From the NCBI GenBank assembly GCA_963805305.1, contig CAWDTM010000004.1, positions 1 to 64,000 of the forward strand: DNA of 64,000 nt. The letters are read 5' to 3'. The stretch is from CAVXEH01 sp963805305. Lineage in GTDB: Bacteria; Chloroflexota; Limnocylindria; QHBO01. The notes under the pieces were generated by a model. That model saw only the letters and a program-made list of their open reading frames with translations, did not search any database and had not been told where the DNA came from. The stretch's first letter is position 1; each line of letters opens with the position of its first letter. This document shows, in pieces, positions 55,494 through 64,000 of this stretch. A program made the translations under genes and the position numbers.

Positions 55494-55572
55494 ATCGTTC
55501 AGCCGGGCCGAACGGCGCGCCGGGCCGGGACTCCCCGAGCCAGCCATAGACCATTCACCAGGAGAAGCTCAG

Positions 55573-57099
55573 TTGAGCAAGAACGTGGCGCTCTTCATTG
55601 ATGTCGCCAACATCTACTATGCCGCCCGCGGCCAGGACGTCGACGTCGACTACATCGCGCTGCTCAAGCACGCGACCAAGGGACGCGACCTGATCCGGGC
55701 GTATGCCTACTCCGGGCTGGACCCGGAGAACGAGAACCAGCGCAAGTTCCTCGACTTCCTCTCGAAGAACGAATACAAGGTCGTCCACAAGGACATCCGC
55801 AAGTTCGGTGACGGGCGCGTCAAGGCGAACCTCGATATCGAGCTGGTGGTGGACCTCTTCCGGCTTCAGAACCGGATGGACATCGCCGTCATCGTCTCCG
55901 GTGACGGCGACTTCGCATCGGCTATCCGCGCCCTCCAGGACGGGGGCGTGCGGTGCGAGGTGATCAGCTTCCGCCCGAACACCTCGTCCGACCTGATCGC
56001 GGTCGCGGACGAGTTCACCGACATCATGAAGATCGCAGGCATCGGCCGCGCCAAGAACAGCCGGCGGATGAGCATGCCGGAGATGCCGGCCAAGGAGGTC
56101 AACCCGGAGTTCGGCTTCCGCGAGGCGTCCCGCGGGGTCGCCGCGGCCGCACTGGCCGCCCTGCGGGAGGGCGACAAGCCCGCCCGGAGCCCGCGTCGGC
56201 GCACGACGCGGTCGAGCGACGAGGCTCGCCCGGAGGCCAGCGCCGAGGAGGCGGCCACCGAGACCGCAACAGCGGAGCCCGGACGTGAGCAGGCCGATGG
56301 CGACGGGTCGCGCCGCCGCCGTCGCCGACGCGGTGGACGGGGCCGTGGTCGGGGCCGGCGCGGCGGGGAGCAGGGAACCACCGACGTCGCCGAGACGGCG
56401 GGAGCCGGAGAGGTCGGCTGGCAGGAGTTCGACGATCTGTCCGAGCTGACCGACCTTGGCGAGCCCGGCGAGGAGCGGACCTACGAGTTCACGGAGGCGG
56501 ATGCGGAGACGCTGGCCGCCCTCGGCCTGGAGGCCGGCAGCGCCACCGCTGGCACCGCCGGCGAGGAGTCCGGGGAGACGCCCGCAGCCGGCGATACCGG
56601 CGAGACGGGCGCGGCCAGCGGGCCGAAGCGACGCAGCACCCGCGGCGGCCGGGGACGTAGCAGGGCGGCATCCGGCGAAGGGACAGCCGCGGAGGCGCCG
56701 TCCGATGCGGCTTCCCCCGAATCCGTCGCGAGCGGGCCGACCGACGACGCTGAGCCGACGAAGCCGGCGCGGCGCGGCGGACGGCGGACCACGAAGGCCG
56801 CGCCGCCCGCGGAGGGCACCGACACGGCCGGAGACAATCCCGAGCCGGAGACGCGCAAGAGCAGTCGAGGGAGTCGCGCGCGCAAGACGGATGCGCCCCC
56901 CGGGGAGGCATCCGGGTCAGGCACGGAGCCGAGCCCAAAGCCCGCGTCCCGTGCCCGATCGACGCGCAGCCGCAGCAAGAGTTCCGCAGCCGAAGGGACC
57001 GCCGGCGAGACGCCCGGCGCCGATGCTGCGTCCGACGGGGACGAGGGGATCTGGCAGCGGTTCCGCTCCGCGCGGGGGAGCTCGCGCCGACAGAGCTGA
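55573..57099 (+). CDS. NYN/LabA-like nuclease domain with long Arg/Gly-rich disordered tail
   Basis: The start is a TTG behind AGGAG (eight bases). Residues 1-160 form a NYN (PIN-fold) domain: VALFIDVANIYYAARG with D10, KANLDIELVVDLFRLQ, VIVSGDGDFASAIRALQDGG and DLIAVADEFTDI. These acidic residues would bind metal for RNA cleavage. Residues 190-508 are low-complexity: RRRRRRGGRGRGRGRR-like RGG clusters, acidic patches, then repeated Arg/Ser/Ala/Pro blocks. The design resembles RNA-degradation scaffolds. An efficient terminator follows at 57129. Confidence 0.85.
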   Translation: MSKNVALFIDVANIYYAARGQDVDVDYIALLKHATKGRDLIRAYAYSGLDPENENQRKFLDFLSKNEYKVVHKDIRKFGDGRVKANLDIELVVDLFRLQNRMDIAVIVSGDGDFASAIRALQDGGVRCEVISFRPNTSSDLIAVADEFTDIMKIAGIGRAKNSRRMSMPEMPAKEVNPEFGFREASRGVAAAALAALREGDKPARSPRRRTTRSSDEARPEASAEEAATETATAEPGREQADGDGSRRRRRRRGGRGRGRGRRGGEQGTTDVAETAGAGEVGWQEFDDLSELTDLGEPGEERTYEFTEADAETLAALGLEAGSATAGTAGEESGETPAAGDTGETGAASGPKRRSTRGGRGRSRAASGEGTAAEAPSDAASPESVASGPTDDAEPTKPARRGGRRTTKAAPPAEGTDTAGDNPEPETRKSSRGSRARKTDAPPGEASGSGTEPSPKPASRARSTRSRSKSSAAEGTAGETPGADAASDGDEGIWQRFRSARGSSRRQS

Positions 57100-57128
57100 T
57101 CCGTTCCGGCAACGACCCGGAGACACAA

Positions 57129-57156
57129 CGAAGCCGGCCCATGCGGGCCGGCTTCG
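57129..57156 (+). terminator. terminator hairpin after the NYN gene
   Basis: CGAAGCCGGCCC (57129-57140) and GGGCCGGCTTCG (57145-57156) form a perfect 12-bp stem with tetraloop ATGC, 30 bases past the stop and followed by TGGTTCTCGT. It also lies at the end of the convergent gene at 57195. Confidence 0.75.
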
Positions 57157-57194
57157 TGGTTCTCGTCAGGCGGCGCCCCAAGGGGCATGAACCG

Positions 57195-57917
57195 TCAGCC
57201 CGCGCTGGCATCCTCCTGCTCCTGGGGTGCGGGCTCCGCCGCATCCGCCCCGGTGGCATCGGCGCGGAGTGCCTCGACCTCGGGGCTGACCCCGTTGCCG
57301 CCGTCGTCCTCGCCGGCCGGCGTCGTTATCGCCGGCCGCTGGAAGAGCGGCGCCCAGTCCCCGGCTCCCTCCGCCGCATCGCGCGCGGCGGTCGCCAGGC
57401 GGTCCCGCGTCTCGCGTCCGGGCCGCGGTGCTGTCAGGATCGCGACGAGCGCCCCCGCGATGGCGCCGACGATGACGCCGAGGAAGAAGGTGCGCCAGCG
57501 ACGTTCCTCGCGCCGCTGGATCCCCAGCCTGATCCGTGCCTGGTCCACAAGCTCCTTCGAGATGGGCAGCGCACCACCCGCGGCGCCAAGCGTTGCCGCG
57601 CGCCGGCGCCAGGCCGTGCGCAGGGCCGGTCCGAGCTGTGACCCCCAGGTCTCCTGGCTCCAGTGCACGGCGTCCTTTCCCAGGCGCCCCGCCGCCTTCG
57701 CCGCCTCCTCCCGCCGCGGGCTGGTCTCTCGCCATGCCTCGCCGGCGGCCTCGGAGGCCCGTCCTGCGACCGTTCCCGCCGATTCCGCGATGGCTGCCGC
57801 CATCTCCTTCCCGCGGGACGCGACCTGCTCGCCCACCTGCGATTCGAGCGCCCGGTCGACCAGGGACTTGATTGCCGTCGTGAGCTCGTCGGCGTTCCGA
57901 GTCGACACGCTCGCCAT
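57195..57917 (-). CDS. YtxH-domain stress-type protein (240 aa)
   Basis: A long Ala/Arg/Glu-rich helical N-terminal part (residues 1-140, apolipoprotein-like repeats such as VGEQVASRGKEMAAAIAESA) leads into a membrane helix RTFFLGVIVGAIAGALVAIL and the YtxH-like motif TAPRPGRETRDRL. The tail is acidic. ATG 57917 has GAGGAGG upstream. Family members are envelope-associated stress proteins of unknown mechanism. Confidence 0.65.
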   Translation of the reverse strand: MASVSTRNADELTTAIKSLVDRALESQVGEQVASRGKEMAAAIAESAGTVAGRASEAAGEAWRETSPRREEAAKAAGRLGKDAVHWSQETWGSQLGPALRTAWRRRAATLGAAGGALPISKELVDQARIRLGIQRREERRWRTFFLGVIVGAIAGALVAILTAPRPGRETRDRLATAARDAAEGAGDWAPLFQRPAITTPAGEDDGGNGVSPEVEALRADATGADAAEPAPQEQEDASAG

Positions 57918-58243
57918 GGGACACCTCCTCGTCTATGTTCACCCTGTCCCGTAGCACGGAGTATGCCACCGGGGGAGCGATTCGGCGAAGAGCCACCCTG
58001 GTTACCCATTGCTGATGGCGCCCCGCCGGGCCGCCGTACGACGGGCGGGCTCGGGTGCCGGCCGGCCGCCAGCGGGCGTACCCGGGCGACCCGGCGGAGC
58101 ACGAGGCACACAGGGTGGACGCCAATGCTCACCGGCCGATTACGCGGCGCTTATCCGCATCCGATGCCTTTGCGGCATCGGATGCTCTTGCGCGCCGGAC
58201 ACGTCGCCAGCCCTCGGAAGGGCCTGAAACCTATACTCGGGAC
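57918..58243. other. divergent region with a perfect 12-bp hairpin and holB -10 box
   Basis: GCATCCGATGCC (58157-58168) and GGCATCGGATGC (58174-58185) form a perfect stem around TTTGC. TATACT at 58232-58237 ends six bases before ATG 58244 of holB, so the transcript would be leaderless. The rest (57960-58150) shows no supported gene. Confidence 0.5.
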
Positions 58244-59371
58244 ATGCTCGCCACGCCCGCCAACCCGGGCTTTCGGAGCCTGGGGCAGCAGACCTCGCGC
58301 ACCATCGCCCTGCGCGCGGCGGAGGGCGAACGCCTGGGGCGGACCTTCCTCGTGCACGGACCGGCCGGTGCCGGCAAGGGCGCCTTCGTCGAGGATTTCC
58401 TGGCGCTCCTCTTCTGCTCGGCGCCCGCGGGATCGCAGCGCCCGTGCAACGCCTGCGCCGGGTGCCGCGGCGCCCGCTCGCGGAGCCACCCCGACCTGGT
58501 CCTGGGCTCGCCGGAGCGCTGGCGCGAGCTGCGCGGGACCGGCGAGTCGATCGTGGCCGTCGCGCGCCGCTGGCTTGCCGACGCGGCCGGTGCGCCCATT
58601 GCCGGCCCGAGGCGCGTGGTGCTGATCGAAGGCGCCGATCGCGCGGGCGAGCAGATCCAGAACGCCCTGCTCAAAGGCCTCGAGGAGCCGGGCGACCGCC
58701 ACGTCTTCGTCCTCGTCGCGGACGAGATCGGCCAGCTCCTCCCCACCATCCGATCGCGGTGCCAGCCGCTCCGCGTGGGACCGGTGCCGAGAGCCGACCT
58801 GGTCCGCTGGCTCGTGGAGGAGCGACGGGTCGCGCCCGCCGACGCAGACGGCGTGGCGCGCATCGCCGGCGGCCTCACCGGGCGCGCCCTGGCGTACGTG
58901 GACGACCGGGCCACGCTGGATTGGCGCGCCAGCACCCAACGCGAGCTCCTCCAGCTCCTTGACGCGGGTCGAGCGGTGCGCCTCGGATCGGCGCGGGATC
59001 TGCTGGACGCGGCGACGCGGGGCGTTGGCTCGACGTTCGTCGACGCCGACGCACCCGCGGTTGGTGGCGAGGAAGGAGATCCGGTCCGGAGCCCGACCTC
59101 GCTCCAGCGTGCCGGCGCCACGGTCCTGGTCGAGGTCTGGATCGCTCTCGCGCGCGACCTGGTGGTCGTGGCGGCCGGTCGGCCCGATGCGGCCGCCGCC
59201 CAGGAGCTCCTCCCCGACCTGGCCGACGCGGCCGGGCGCGTGGGAATCTCGAGCGTTGCCGCGTTCATCGGGCTCCTGGAGCGTGTCCACGCCGGGCTGG
59301 AGCAGAACGCGTCGCCGCGCCTCGCGCTCGACGTCGCCATGCTCGCCTGGCCCACCGCCGGACCGGCATGA
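58244..59371 (+). CDS. holB: DNA polymerase III delta-prime subunit
   Basis: The clamp-loader subunit opens the sliding clamp with tau/gamma and delta. The 375-residue protein has a P-loop GPAGAGKG (39-46), four zinc-binding cysteines (C58, C68, C71, C74), the stretch VVLIEGADRAGEQIQNALLK and LEEPGDRHVFVLVADEIGQLL with LLPTIRSRCQ, as in delta-prime/tau. ATG 58244 is chosen from the promoter position. The longer upstream frame is not conserved-looking. Overlaps acyP by four bases. Confidence 0.88.
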   Translation: MLATPANPGFRSLGQQTSRTIALRAAEGERLGRTFLVHGPAGAGKGAFVEDFLALLFCSAPAGSQRPCNACAGCRGARSRSHPDLVLGSPERWRELRGTGESIVAVARRWLADAAGAPIAGPRRVVLIEGADRAGEQIQNALLKGLEEPGDRHVFVLVADEIGQLLPTIRSRCQPLRVGPVPRADLVRWLVEERRVAPADADGVARIAGGLTGRALAYVDDRATLDWRASTQRELLQLLDAGRAVRLGSARDLLDAATRGVGSTFVDADAPAVGGEEGDPVRSPTSLQRAGATVLVEVWIALARDLVVVAAGRPDAAAAQELLPDLADAAGRVGISSVAAFIGLLERVHAGLEQNASPRLALDVAMLAWPTAGPA

Positions 59372-59667
59372 CCGTGCCGGACACGGAGCACCGGCGCATG
59401 CGAGCCCGGGTCACCGGCCGCGTGCAGGGCGTTGGCTTCCGCTGGTGGACGCTGCGTCAGGCGCAGTCCCTGGGGTTGGTCGGCTGGGTGATGAACCACG
59501 ACGACGAGCGAAGCGTGGAGCTCCTCGCGGAGGGCCGTCCTGTGGCACTCGACGCGCTTGAGCGGCTCCTGCACCAGGGACCGCCCGGGGCGTGGGTCGA
59601 CCGCGTGGATGCGACGCGCGAGGCCGCCTCGGGGGAGTACACCCGATTCTCGATCAGCCGATCGTGA
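59368..59667 (+). CDS. acyP: acylphosphatase
   Basis: The 99-residue enzyme hydrolyses carboxyl-phosphate bonds. The signature VTGRVQGVGFRWWTLRQAQ contains catalytic R25, and N43 in VGWVMNHDDERSVELLAEG is the second catalytic residue. The usual AcyP length is about 90. The start overlaps the holB stop (ATGA), so the two are coupled. Confidence 0.93.
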   Translation: MTVPDTEHRRMRARVTGRVQGVGFRWWTLRQAQSLGLVGWVMNHDDERSVELLAEGRPVALDALERLLHQGPPGAWVDRVDATREAASGEYTRFSISRS

Positions 59668-59674
59668 GCCCCGA

Positions 59675-60049
59675 GTGAACGCCCGCGCCATCGGCTGCAT
59701 CGCGGCGGGCTGCATCATCTTCGTCCTCATCGGCATTGCGGGGTTGAACCTGGCGAGCAGCCGGGTCGGTTGCCCCTCCGGGATCCAGTGGCAGGACCTG
59801 GCGTATGGCCCGCAGGGCACGCCGGCACCGAGCCCGATGGTCGGTGAGGACAGCCCGGTCAAGCTGGGGAGCACGTTCATCGGCCTCACCACCCGTACGG
59901 TCTACGGACCCGCTGCAGCTGGCGCGTCCCCGTCCGGCCCGAACCGCCCGAGGGTCATTGCGCTCGACTGCGCGGACGGGACCTTCCAGACGTATCGGAA
60001 CACCGGCGTGATCCCGGCCTCCTCGCCCAGGTCCACCGGCGGCAGCTGA
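59675..60049 (+). CDS. single-pass exported protein of unknown function (124 aa)
   Basis: From GTG 59675 the protein begins with a signal-anchor helix (IGCIAAGCIIFVLIGIAGLNL) and a short exported domain with two cysteines (RVGCPSG, ALDCADG) and a Pro/Ser-rich C-terminus. Close spacing (7 bp after acyP, 23 bp before the lipid kinase) suggests one operon. No family recognised. Confidence 0.55.
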   Translation: MNARAIGCIAAGCIIFVLIGIAGLNLASSRVGCPSGIQWQDLAYGPQGTPAPSPMVGEDSPVKLGSTFIGLTTRTVYGPAAAGASPSGPNRPRVIALDCADGTFQTYRNTGVIPASSPRSTGGS

Positions 60050-60072
60050 TCCCCATCCCCCCAGGAGCTCCC

Positions 60073-61047
60073 TTGCCCGTGTCGTCCGCACCGCGCAACC
60101 CGATCCTGCTCATGGTGAACCCCGGCTCCGGGGGCAAGGTCGGCGCGCCCGGGGCCGATCGTGACGATGGCCGTCGCGACCCGGCCAGCCTTGCATCGGC
60201 CCTCCGGGCTGGAGGCCTCACGGTCCGTCTCGTGGTTCTGGGGCCCGATGACGACCCGGGCGCCATCGCCGCGGAGGCCGTTGGCAGCTCGCACGACATC
60301 GTGGTGGCCGGGGGTGACGGAACGGTTGGCCCGGCGGCGGCGGCGATCGCATCGAGCGGGAACCGCGCCGCGACCCTGGGCATCATCCCGCTGGGCAGCT
60401 TCAACAACATCGCGCGCGGCTCGGGCATACCGCTCGACCCGGGCCAGGCAATCGACCTGGTCCTCGCCGGTCGTTCGGTGGCCCTCGACGCGGGTGCGGT
60501 ATGGGGGCTCGAGCGGATGCCGGCGCCGGGTGACCCGGCGCCAACGCCCCCAGAATCGGCTCACCTGTTCTTCGAGGCCGCCGGGGTTGGCCTCGACGCG
60601 GAGGGGTTCGGGGCAGCGCGCGCCGGCGAGCGCCGCGGCCTCCGGTTTGCAGGACGGGCCGCGTGGCGAGCCATGCGACGCCGCGCGACGCCGCTCGTCG
60701 TGTCGCTGGACGGCAGGCTGGAGCGGGTCACGTCGCCGGCGGTGACCATCTGCAACGGGCCCTACCACGGCTACGGCTTTGCGCTGGCGCCGGACGCCGA
60801 CCCCACCGACGGCCGGCTGGAGGTGGTCGTCTTCTCGCACATGAGCAGGTTGAGCGTGGTGCGCCATTTCGTGCGGGTGGCCTTCGGTCGGCCGCGCCGC
60901 GACGCCCGGGTGCAGATCAGGCGTGCTCGCCTGGTCCTGCTGCACGGCGTGCACGGGGAGCTGGCGGCCCACGCCGACGGGCGTCCGGCGGGCACCACGC
61001 CGCTGGCCGTGGCCGTGCGCCCCGGAGTGCTGCGCCTCTTCCGGTGA
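60073..61047 (+). CDS. DAGK-type lipid kinase
   Basis: The 324-residue protein has the diacylglycerol kinase catalytic fold: ILLMVNPGSGGK at the start, the nucleotide-binding GGDGT at 80-84, LGIIPLGSFNNIARGSGIPL (the G-T-x-N-D/N loop reads GSFNNIA) and a C-terminal beta-sandwich with VFSHMSRLSVVRHFVRVAFG. Substrates of relatives include diacylglycerol, undecaprenol and ceramide. The start is a TTG with GGAG five bases upstream. Confidence 0.83.
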   Translation: MPVSSAPRNPILLMVNPGSGGKVGAPGADRDDGRRDPASLASALRAGGLTVRLVVLGPDDDPGAIAAEAVGSSHDIVVAGGDGTVGPAAAAIASSGNRAATLGIIPLGSFNNIARGSGIPLDPGQAIDLVLAGRSVALDAGAVWGLERMPAPGDPAPTPPESAHLFFEAAGVGLDAEGFGAARAGERRGLRFAGRAAWRAMRRRATPLVVSLDGRLERVTSPAVTICNGPYHGYGFALAPDADPTDGRLEVVVFSHMSRLSVVRHFVRVAFGRPRRDARVQIRRARLVLLHGVHGELAAHADGRPAGTTPLAVAVRPGVLRLFR

Positions 61048-61105
61048 TCCGAACATCCGGTGGTCGAACCCCAGGCGCCGGGTTCGCGTCCGTCGTCCTG
61101 GAGCG

Positions 61106-62128
61106 TCAGCGCCGCGGGGCCGGGACCGCCTCCCCGAAGAGCCGTGCGTGCGTGGCGAGCGCGAAGCGGTCCGTCATGCCGGCCACGTAGTCGGTCACCC
61201 GAACGATCAGCGCCCCATCTCCGACGCGGAACGTCTCCGGCATCTCGTCCGGGTGCTGGAGATGATGGTCGACGAGATCGCGGATGACGGTCACCGCGTT
61301 CTCCTGGAGCTGTCGCTGCACGCCGCCGAGGTAGACCCGCGCGAACATGAAGTCCCGCAGGTCGTGCATGACGGCCAGAGTCTCCGGATCCATCTCGACG
61401 CGCCCGACCGAGAGGCTGTGCTCGATCACCGCGTCGATCATGCCGCCGACCCAGCCGCGCCCCGGCTCGCCGAAGCGCTCACGAACCGGCGCCGGGAAGT
61501 CGAGCGGGTCCAGGACCCCGGCGCGGATGGCGTCGAGGGCGTCGTGCGAGAGGTACGCGATCCGATCCGCGTAGCGGACGCAGTACGCCTCCTGGGTCGC
61601 CGGGGGCGGGTCGATCTTCCAGGAATGCGCCCGGATCCCGTCGCGCACCTCCCAGGTGAGGTTCAGGTCCTCCAGCGCCTCGAAGACGCGGACGCTCTGC
61701 GCGGCATGGTGCCAGCCATCGGGCGGGAAGTACGGGCTGAGGGCCGCCTCGCCGGTGTGCCCGAACGGCGTGTGGCCCACGTCGTGGCCCATGGCGATGG
61801 CCTCGGCCAGGGGCTCGTTGAGGGTCAGTGCGCCGGCGAGCGCGCGCGCGATCTGGGAGACCTGGAGCGTATGGGTCAGGCGGGTGACGTAGTGGTCGCC
61901 CTCCGGGTGGATGAAGACCTGGGTCTTGTGCTTCAGGCGGCGGAACGCCTTGGAGTGGATGATCCGGTCGCGGTCTCGCTCGAACGGCGTGCGGAACGCA
62001 TCGGACGGCTCCGGCCGGACTCGTCCGCGGCTGGCGGTGGAGCGCATGGCGGCGGGGGCGAGCCGCTCCTCCTCCGCCTCTCGTGAGCGGCGGTCGCGTC
62101 GAATCAGCCCCGGGCGGGGATCGGGCAT
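61106..62128 (-). CDS. dgt: dGTPase-like deoxynucleotide triphosphohydrolase
   Basis: The 340-residue HD-superfamily enzyme hydrolyses dNTPs to nucleosides and triphosphate. Landmarks are RDRIIHSKAFRRLKHKTQVF, H86 in RLTHTLQVSQIAR, H115/D116 in MGHDVGHTPFGHTGE, and ADRIAYLSHDALDAIRAG. The length and HD spacing match the short (type 2) Dgt family. ATG 62128 is 8 bp from the divergent EamA frame, so the promoters overlap. No clear Shine-Dalgarno. Confidence 0.88.
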   Translation of the reverse strand: MPDPRPGLIRRDRRSREAEEERLAPAAMRSTASRGRVRPEPSDAFRTPFERDRDRIIHSKAFRRLKHKTQVFIHPEGDHYVTRLTHTLQVSQIARALAGALTLNEPLAEAIAMGHDVGHTPFGHTGEAALSPYFPPDGWHHAAQSVRVFEALEDLNLTWEVRDGIRAHSWKIDPPPATQEAYCVRYADRIAYLSHDALDAIRAGVLDPLDFPAPVRERFGEPGRGWVGGMIDAVIEHSLSVGRVEMDPETLAVMHDLRDFMFARVYLGGVQRQLQENAVTVIRDLVDHHLQHPDEMPETFRVGDGALIVRVTDYVAGMTDRFALATHARLFGEAVPAPRR

Positions 62129-62134
62129 GGACCG

Positions 62135-63151
62135 ATGATGCCCGAACTGCCGGTGGTATGCTGGCCCGCTTTGGCGAACCGACCCCCCGCCCGATCGACG
62201 TTCGCGGGCCGCGCCCCGGCGCGGCGGCCGCCGCGCCGGCATGCCGTCGCCATCGGCCAGGCACTGCTCGTCACGTTCCTGTGGTCGACGTCGTGGGTCT
62301 TCATCAAGATCGGTCTCGACGACCTCCACCTGCATCCCCTCTCGTTCGCGGGGCTGCGGTATGCGCTCGCCGCGGCCATCCTGCTGCCGTTCGGGATTCG
62401 CGCACTGCGACGGACCGGGGGACCGGTCGGTCGCGGGGTGGCACTTCGCGTGGCGACCTACGGGCTGCTGTTCGTGGCCGTCACGCAGGGAGCGCAGTTC
62501 GCGGCACTGGCGATCCTGCCGGCGACGGCCGTCTCCCTTGTCCTGTCCGCCACGCCCCTGGCGGTGGCGGCGATCGCGCTGGCCCGCCGCGAGGAGCAGC
62601 CAACCGCCCTCCAGCTCGTTGGGGTGGCGCTCCTGGTCGTGGGGGCCATCGCCTACTTCGGGCTGTTTACCGTTGGCCCGGACCGCCTGGCCGGGCTCGC
62701 CATCGCCGTGCTGTGTGTGAGCGCGGCGGCGGTGTCGGCACACGTCGGCCGCGGCCTGGCCCGGGACACCATCGCCCGGATCGGCGGGTCGCTGGGCCTC
62801 ACGGCGATGAGCCTGGCAATCGGCGCCGTTGCCCTGCTGGGCACCGGGCTCCTCCTGGAGGGCTGGCCCGCACTGGACCTGCGCGCATGGGGGATCGTGG
62901 CCTGGCTGGCAGCGGTGAACACCGCCTTCGCCTTCACGCTATGGAATCACACGTTGCGGACGCTGACGGCCGTCGAGTCAAGCGTCGTGAACAACACGAT
63001 GACCATCCAGATCGCCGTCCTTGCCGTCGTCTTCCTGGGGGAGCGCCTCGCCGCCATGCAGGTCGCGGGACTCGTGCTGGCGGCCACCGGCGCCGCGGTG
63101 GTCCAGCTGGCGCCGATCCTGCGACGGGCACCGCGATCCGGCGGGTGCTGA
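62135..63151 (+). CDS. EamA/DMT-family transporter
   Basis: Ten hydrophobic helices in two EamA repeats (about 40-165 and 180-325), with the first-helix signature FLWSTSWVFIKIG and a second-repeat end NNTMTIQIAVLAVVFLGERL. These export metabolites or drugs. The start is uncertain: ATG 62135 gives 338 residues with an Arg/Pro-rich lead. A TATGCT box at 62157-62162 followed by TTG 62171 suggests a leaderless, shorter protein (326 residues). Confidence 0.85.
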   Translation: MMPELPVVCWPALANRPPARSTFAGRAPARRPPRRHAVAIGQALLVTFLWSTSWVFIKIGLDDLHLHPLSFAGLRYALAAAILLPFGIRALRRTGGPVGRGVALRVATYGLLFVAVTQGAQFAALAILPATAVSLVLSATPLAVAAIALARREEQPTALQLVGVALLVVGAIAYFGLFTVGPDRLAGLAIAVLCVSAAAVSAHVGRGLARDTIARIGGSLGLTAMSLAIGAVALLGTGLLLEGWPALDLRAWGIVAWLAAVNTAFAFTLWNHTLRTLTAVESSVVNNTMTIQIAVLAVVFLGERLAAMQVAGLVLAATGAAVVQLAPILRRAPRSGGC

Positions 63152-63158
63152 GACCGGT

Positions 63159-64000
63159 TCAGACGGCTTCGACGAGCTCCGGTTCGACCAGCTCGCCCCG
63201 AACCCTGGCTTCCGACCCCTCGATGATCCGCCGGCGCAGCCAGCCCGACAGGGTGTCGACGAGGATCGTGATCCCGATCACCACGATCAGGGCCGTGCCC
63301 GTCAGCCGGAAGCGGTTGAACGCGATGGTCTGCTGGACCAGGAACCCGATGCCGCCTGCTCCCACCACGCCCAGCACCGCCGAGGCGCGGATATTGATCT
63401 CGAAGCGGTAGAGCCAGAATGCCACGATCTCCGGCATGACCTGGGGCAGGACGCCCCAGCGCTGCACCTGCAGCGGCCCGGCGCCGGTGGCCCGCGCGGC
63501 CTCAACAGGCCCGGAGTCGATCCCCTCCACCACCTCGGCGGTCAGCTTGCCCAGGGTTCCCACCGAATGGAGACCCATGGCCAGCGCCCCGGCCACCGGC
63601 CCCAGGCCGGCGATGGGGATGAAGACGACCACCGCGAGGACCAGCTCCGGAAAGGCGCGAATGCCATTGAGCACCTGGCGCATCACGTTGGAGACGAGCC
63701 CGCTCGAGACGTTCCTGGCGCCGAAAAAGCCGAGCGGCAGCGAGAGGACCGCGCCAATGACGGTGCCGATCCAGGCCATCTCGAGCGACTCGAGCATGGC
63801 ACGCAGCGCGTTGGGCAGGTAGCTCCAGTCCGGCCCGGACTCCAGGTACATCTTGTAGAAGAGATGACCGATGCCGCCGGGGAGCTCGACGATCTTGGCC
63901 GGGTCGAACTGGAGCGTGACGAGCGCCCAGACCAGGACGAAGGCCAGGGCCAGGAGCGAGACGTTGCGACGCGCCCGCGACGGCGGTGTGGGCCGCTCGG
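63159..64000 (-). CDS. PhnE-type ABC permease, 5' end beyond window
   Basis: The minus frame is open from base 64000 to the stop at 63159 (280 residues visible) and continues off the right edge. It is a phosphonate/phosphite-class permease: a periplasmic lead with FDPAKIVELPGGIGHLFYKM, GPDWSYLPNALRAMLESLEM, the EAA loop SVGTLGKLTAEVVEGIDSGP with EAARATGAGPLQVQRWGVL, and a final VLGVVGAGGIGFLVQQTI. The ATPase (PhnC) and binding protein would lie to the right. Convergent with the EamA gene. Confidence 0.88.
   Translation of the reverse strand, partial: ERPTPPSRARRNVSLLALAFVLVWALVTLQFDPAKIVELPGGIGHLFYKMYLESGPDWSYLPNALRAMLESLEMAWIGTVIGAVLSLPLGFFGARNVSSGLVSNVMRQVLNGIRAFPELVLAVVVFIPIAGLGPVAGALAMGLHSVGTLGKLTAEVVEGIDSGPVEAARATGAGPLQVQRWGVLPQVMPEIVAFWLYRFEINIRASAVLGVVGAGGIGFLVQQTIAFNRFRLTGTALIVVIGITILVDTLSGWLRRRIIEGSEARVRGELVEPELVEAV

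Noticed and set aside
58058..58132. Possible structured RNA (SRP RNA-like) upstream of holB
   Set aside because: The conserved SRP Alu/S-domain core (GGAAGGAAGCA-like) is absent.

Overview
The window is high-GC chromosomal DNA from a free-living, probably Gram-positive-type or monoderm bacterium. The gene set points to Chloroflexota or a neighbouring Terrabacteria lineage: HspR-controlled chaperones, a DUF5317-MFS fusion, YtxH-like proteins, GT87 membrane glycosyltransferases and many GTG/TTG or apparently leaderless starts. The phylum is an inference from family content. No rRNA, tRNA, CRISPR, prophage or insertion sequence was recognised. No complete defence system was found apart from one VapBC-type toxin-antitoxin pair.

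Layout. 0-8 kb is an envelope glycan or glycolipid cassette: three GT87 (DUF2029) membrane glycosyltransferases (the first runs off the left edge), a frameshifted PMT-like glycosyltransferase coupled to an FAD amine-oxidase-fold enzyme, and a membrane-embedded spermidine-synthase-fold protein. 8-16 kb holds small membrane proteins, a Phd/PIN toxin-antitoxin pair, a lipoprotein, a GT4 glycosyltransferase behind a leaderless leader peptide, YggT, Pcm, a YtxH-like protein and an NtrC-type regulator whose Fis DNA-binding domain is a separate, start/stop-overlapping ORF. 16-25 kb is regulatory: a DUF5317-MFS fusion, a heavily damaged HD-GYP gene, a 1.1-kresidue MalT/SARP-like regulator, folK, and a MerR regulator behind a promoter with a 19-bp spacer.

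25-31 kb carries purH-glpX, a lone OppB-type permease and a membrane-anchored DsbA-like protein. 30.7-39.4 kb is a proteostasis block on the minus strand (hsp20, hspR, lon, cbpA-type dnaJ, clpB, then an S41 protease). Its promoter overlaps a palindrome that HspR may bind. 39.4-45.5 kb is a tightly packed minus-strand run: Usp, two RCK (TrkA-like) subunits, a membrane protein, MoxR, DUF58, and a DUF4129-like membrane protein. 45.5-48.9 kb holds a phosphoesterase, rsmG, an intergenic region with two DnaA boxes, a PD-(D/E)XK-like protein coupled to hpt, and small membrane proteins. 48.9-54.8 kb is a complete branched-chain amino acid ABC operon (livJ, terminator, livH, livM, livG, livF). 55-64 kb carries a GNAT enzyme, an NYN-domain nuclease with a long Arg/Gly-rich tail, a YtxH-like protein, holB-acyP, a DAGK-type lipid kinase, a dGTPase, an EamA transporter and a phnE-like permease cut by the right edge.

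All the reading-frame breaks I can see (seven loci) lie in the first 25 kb and none in the last 39 kb. This may reflect uneven sequence quality rather than biology. Affected genes are reported as reconstructed loci, with the approximate break positions.
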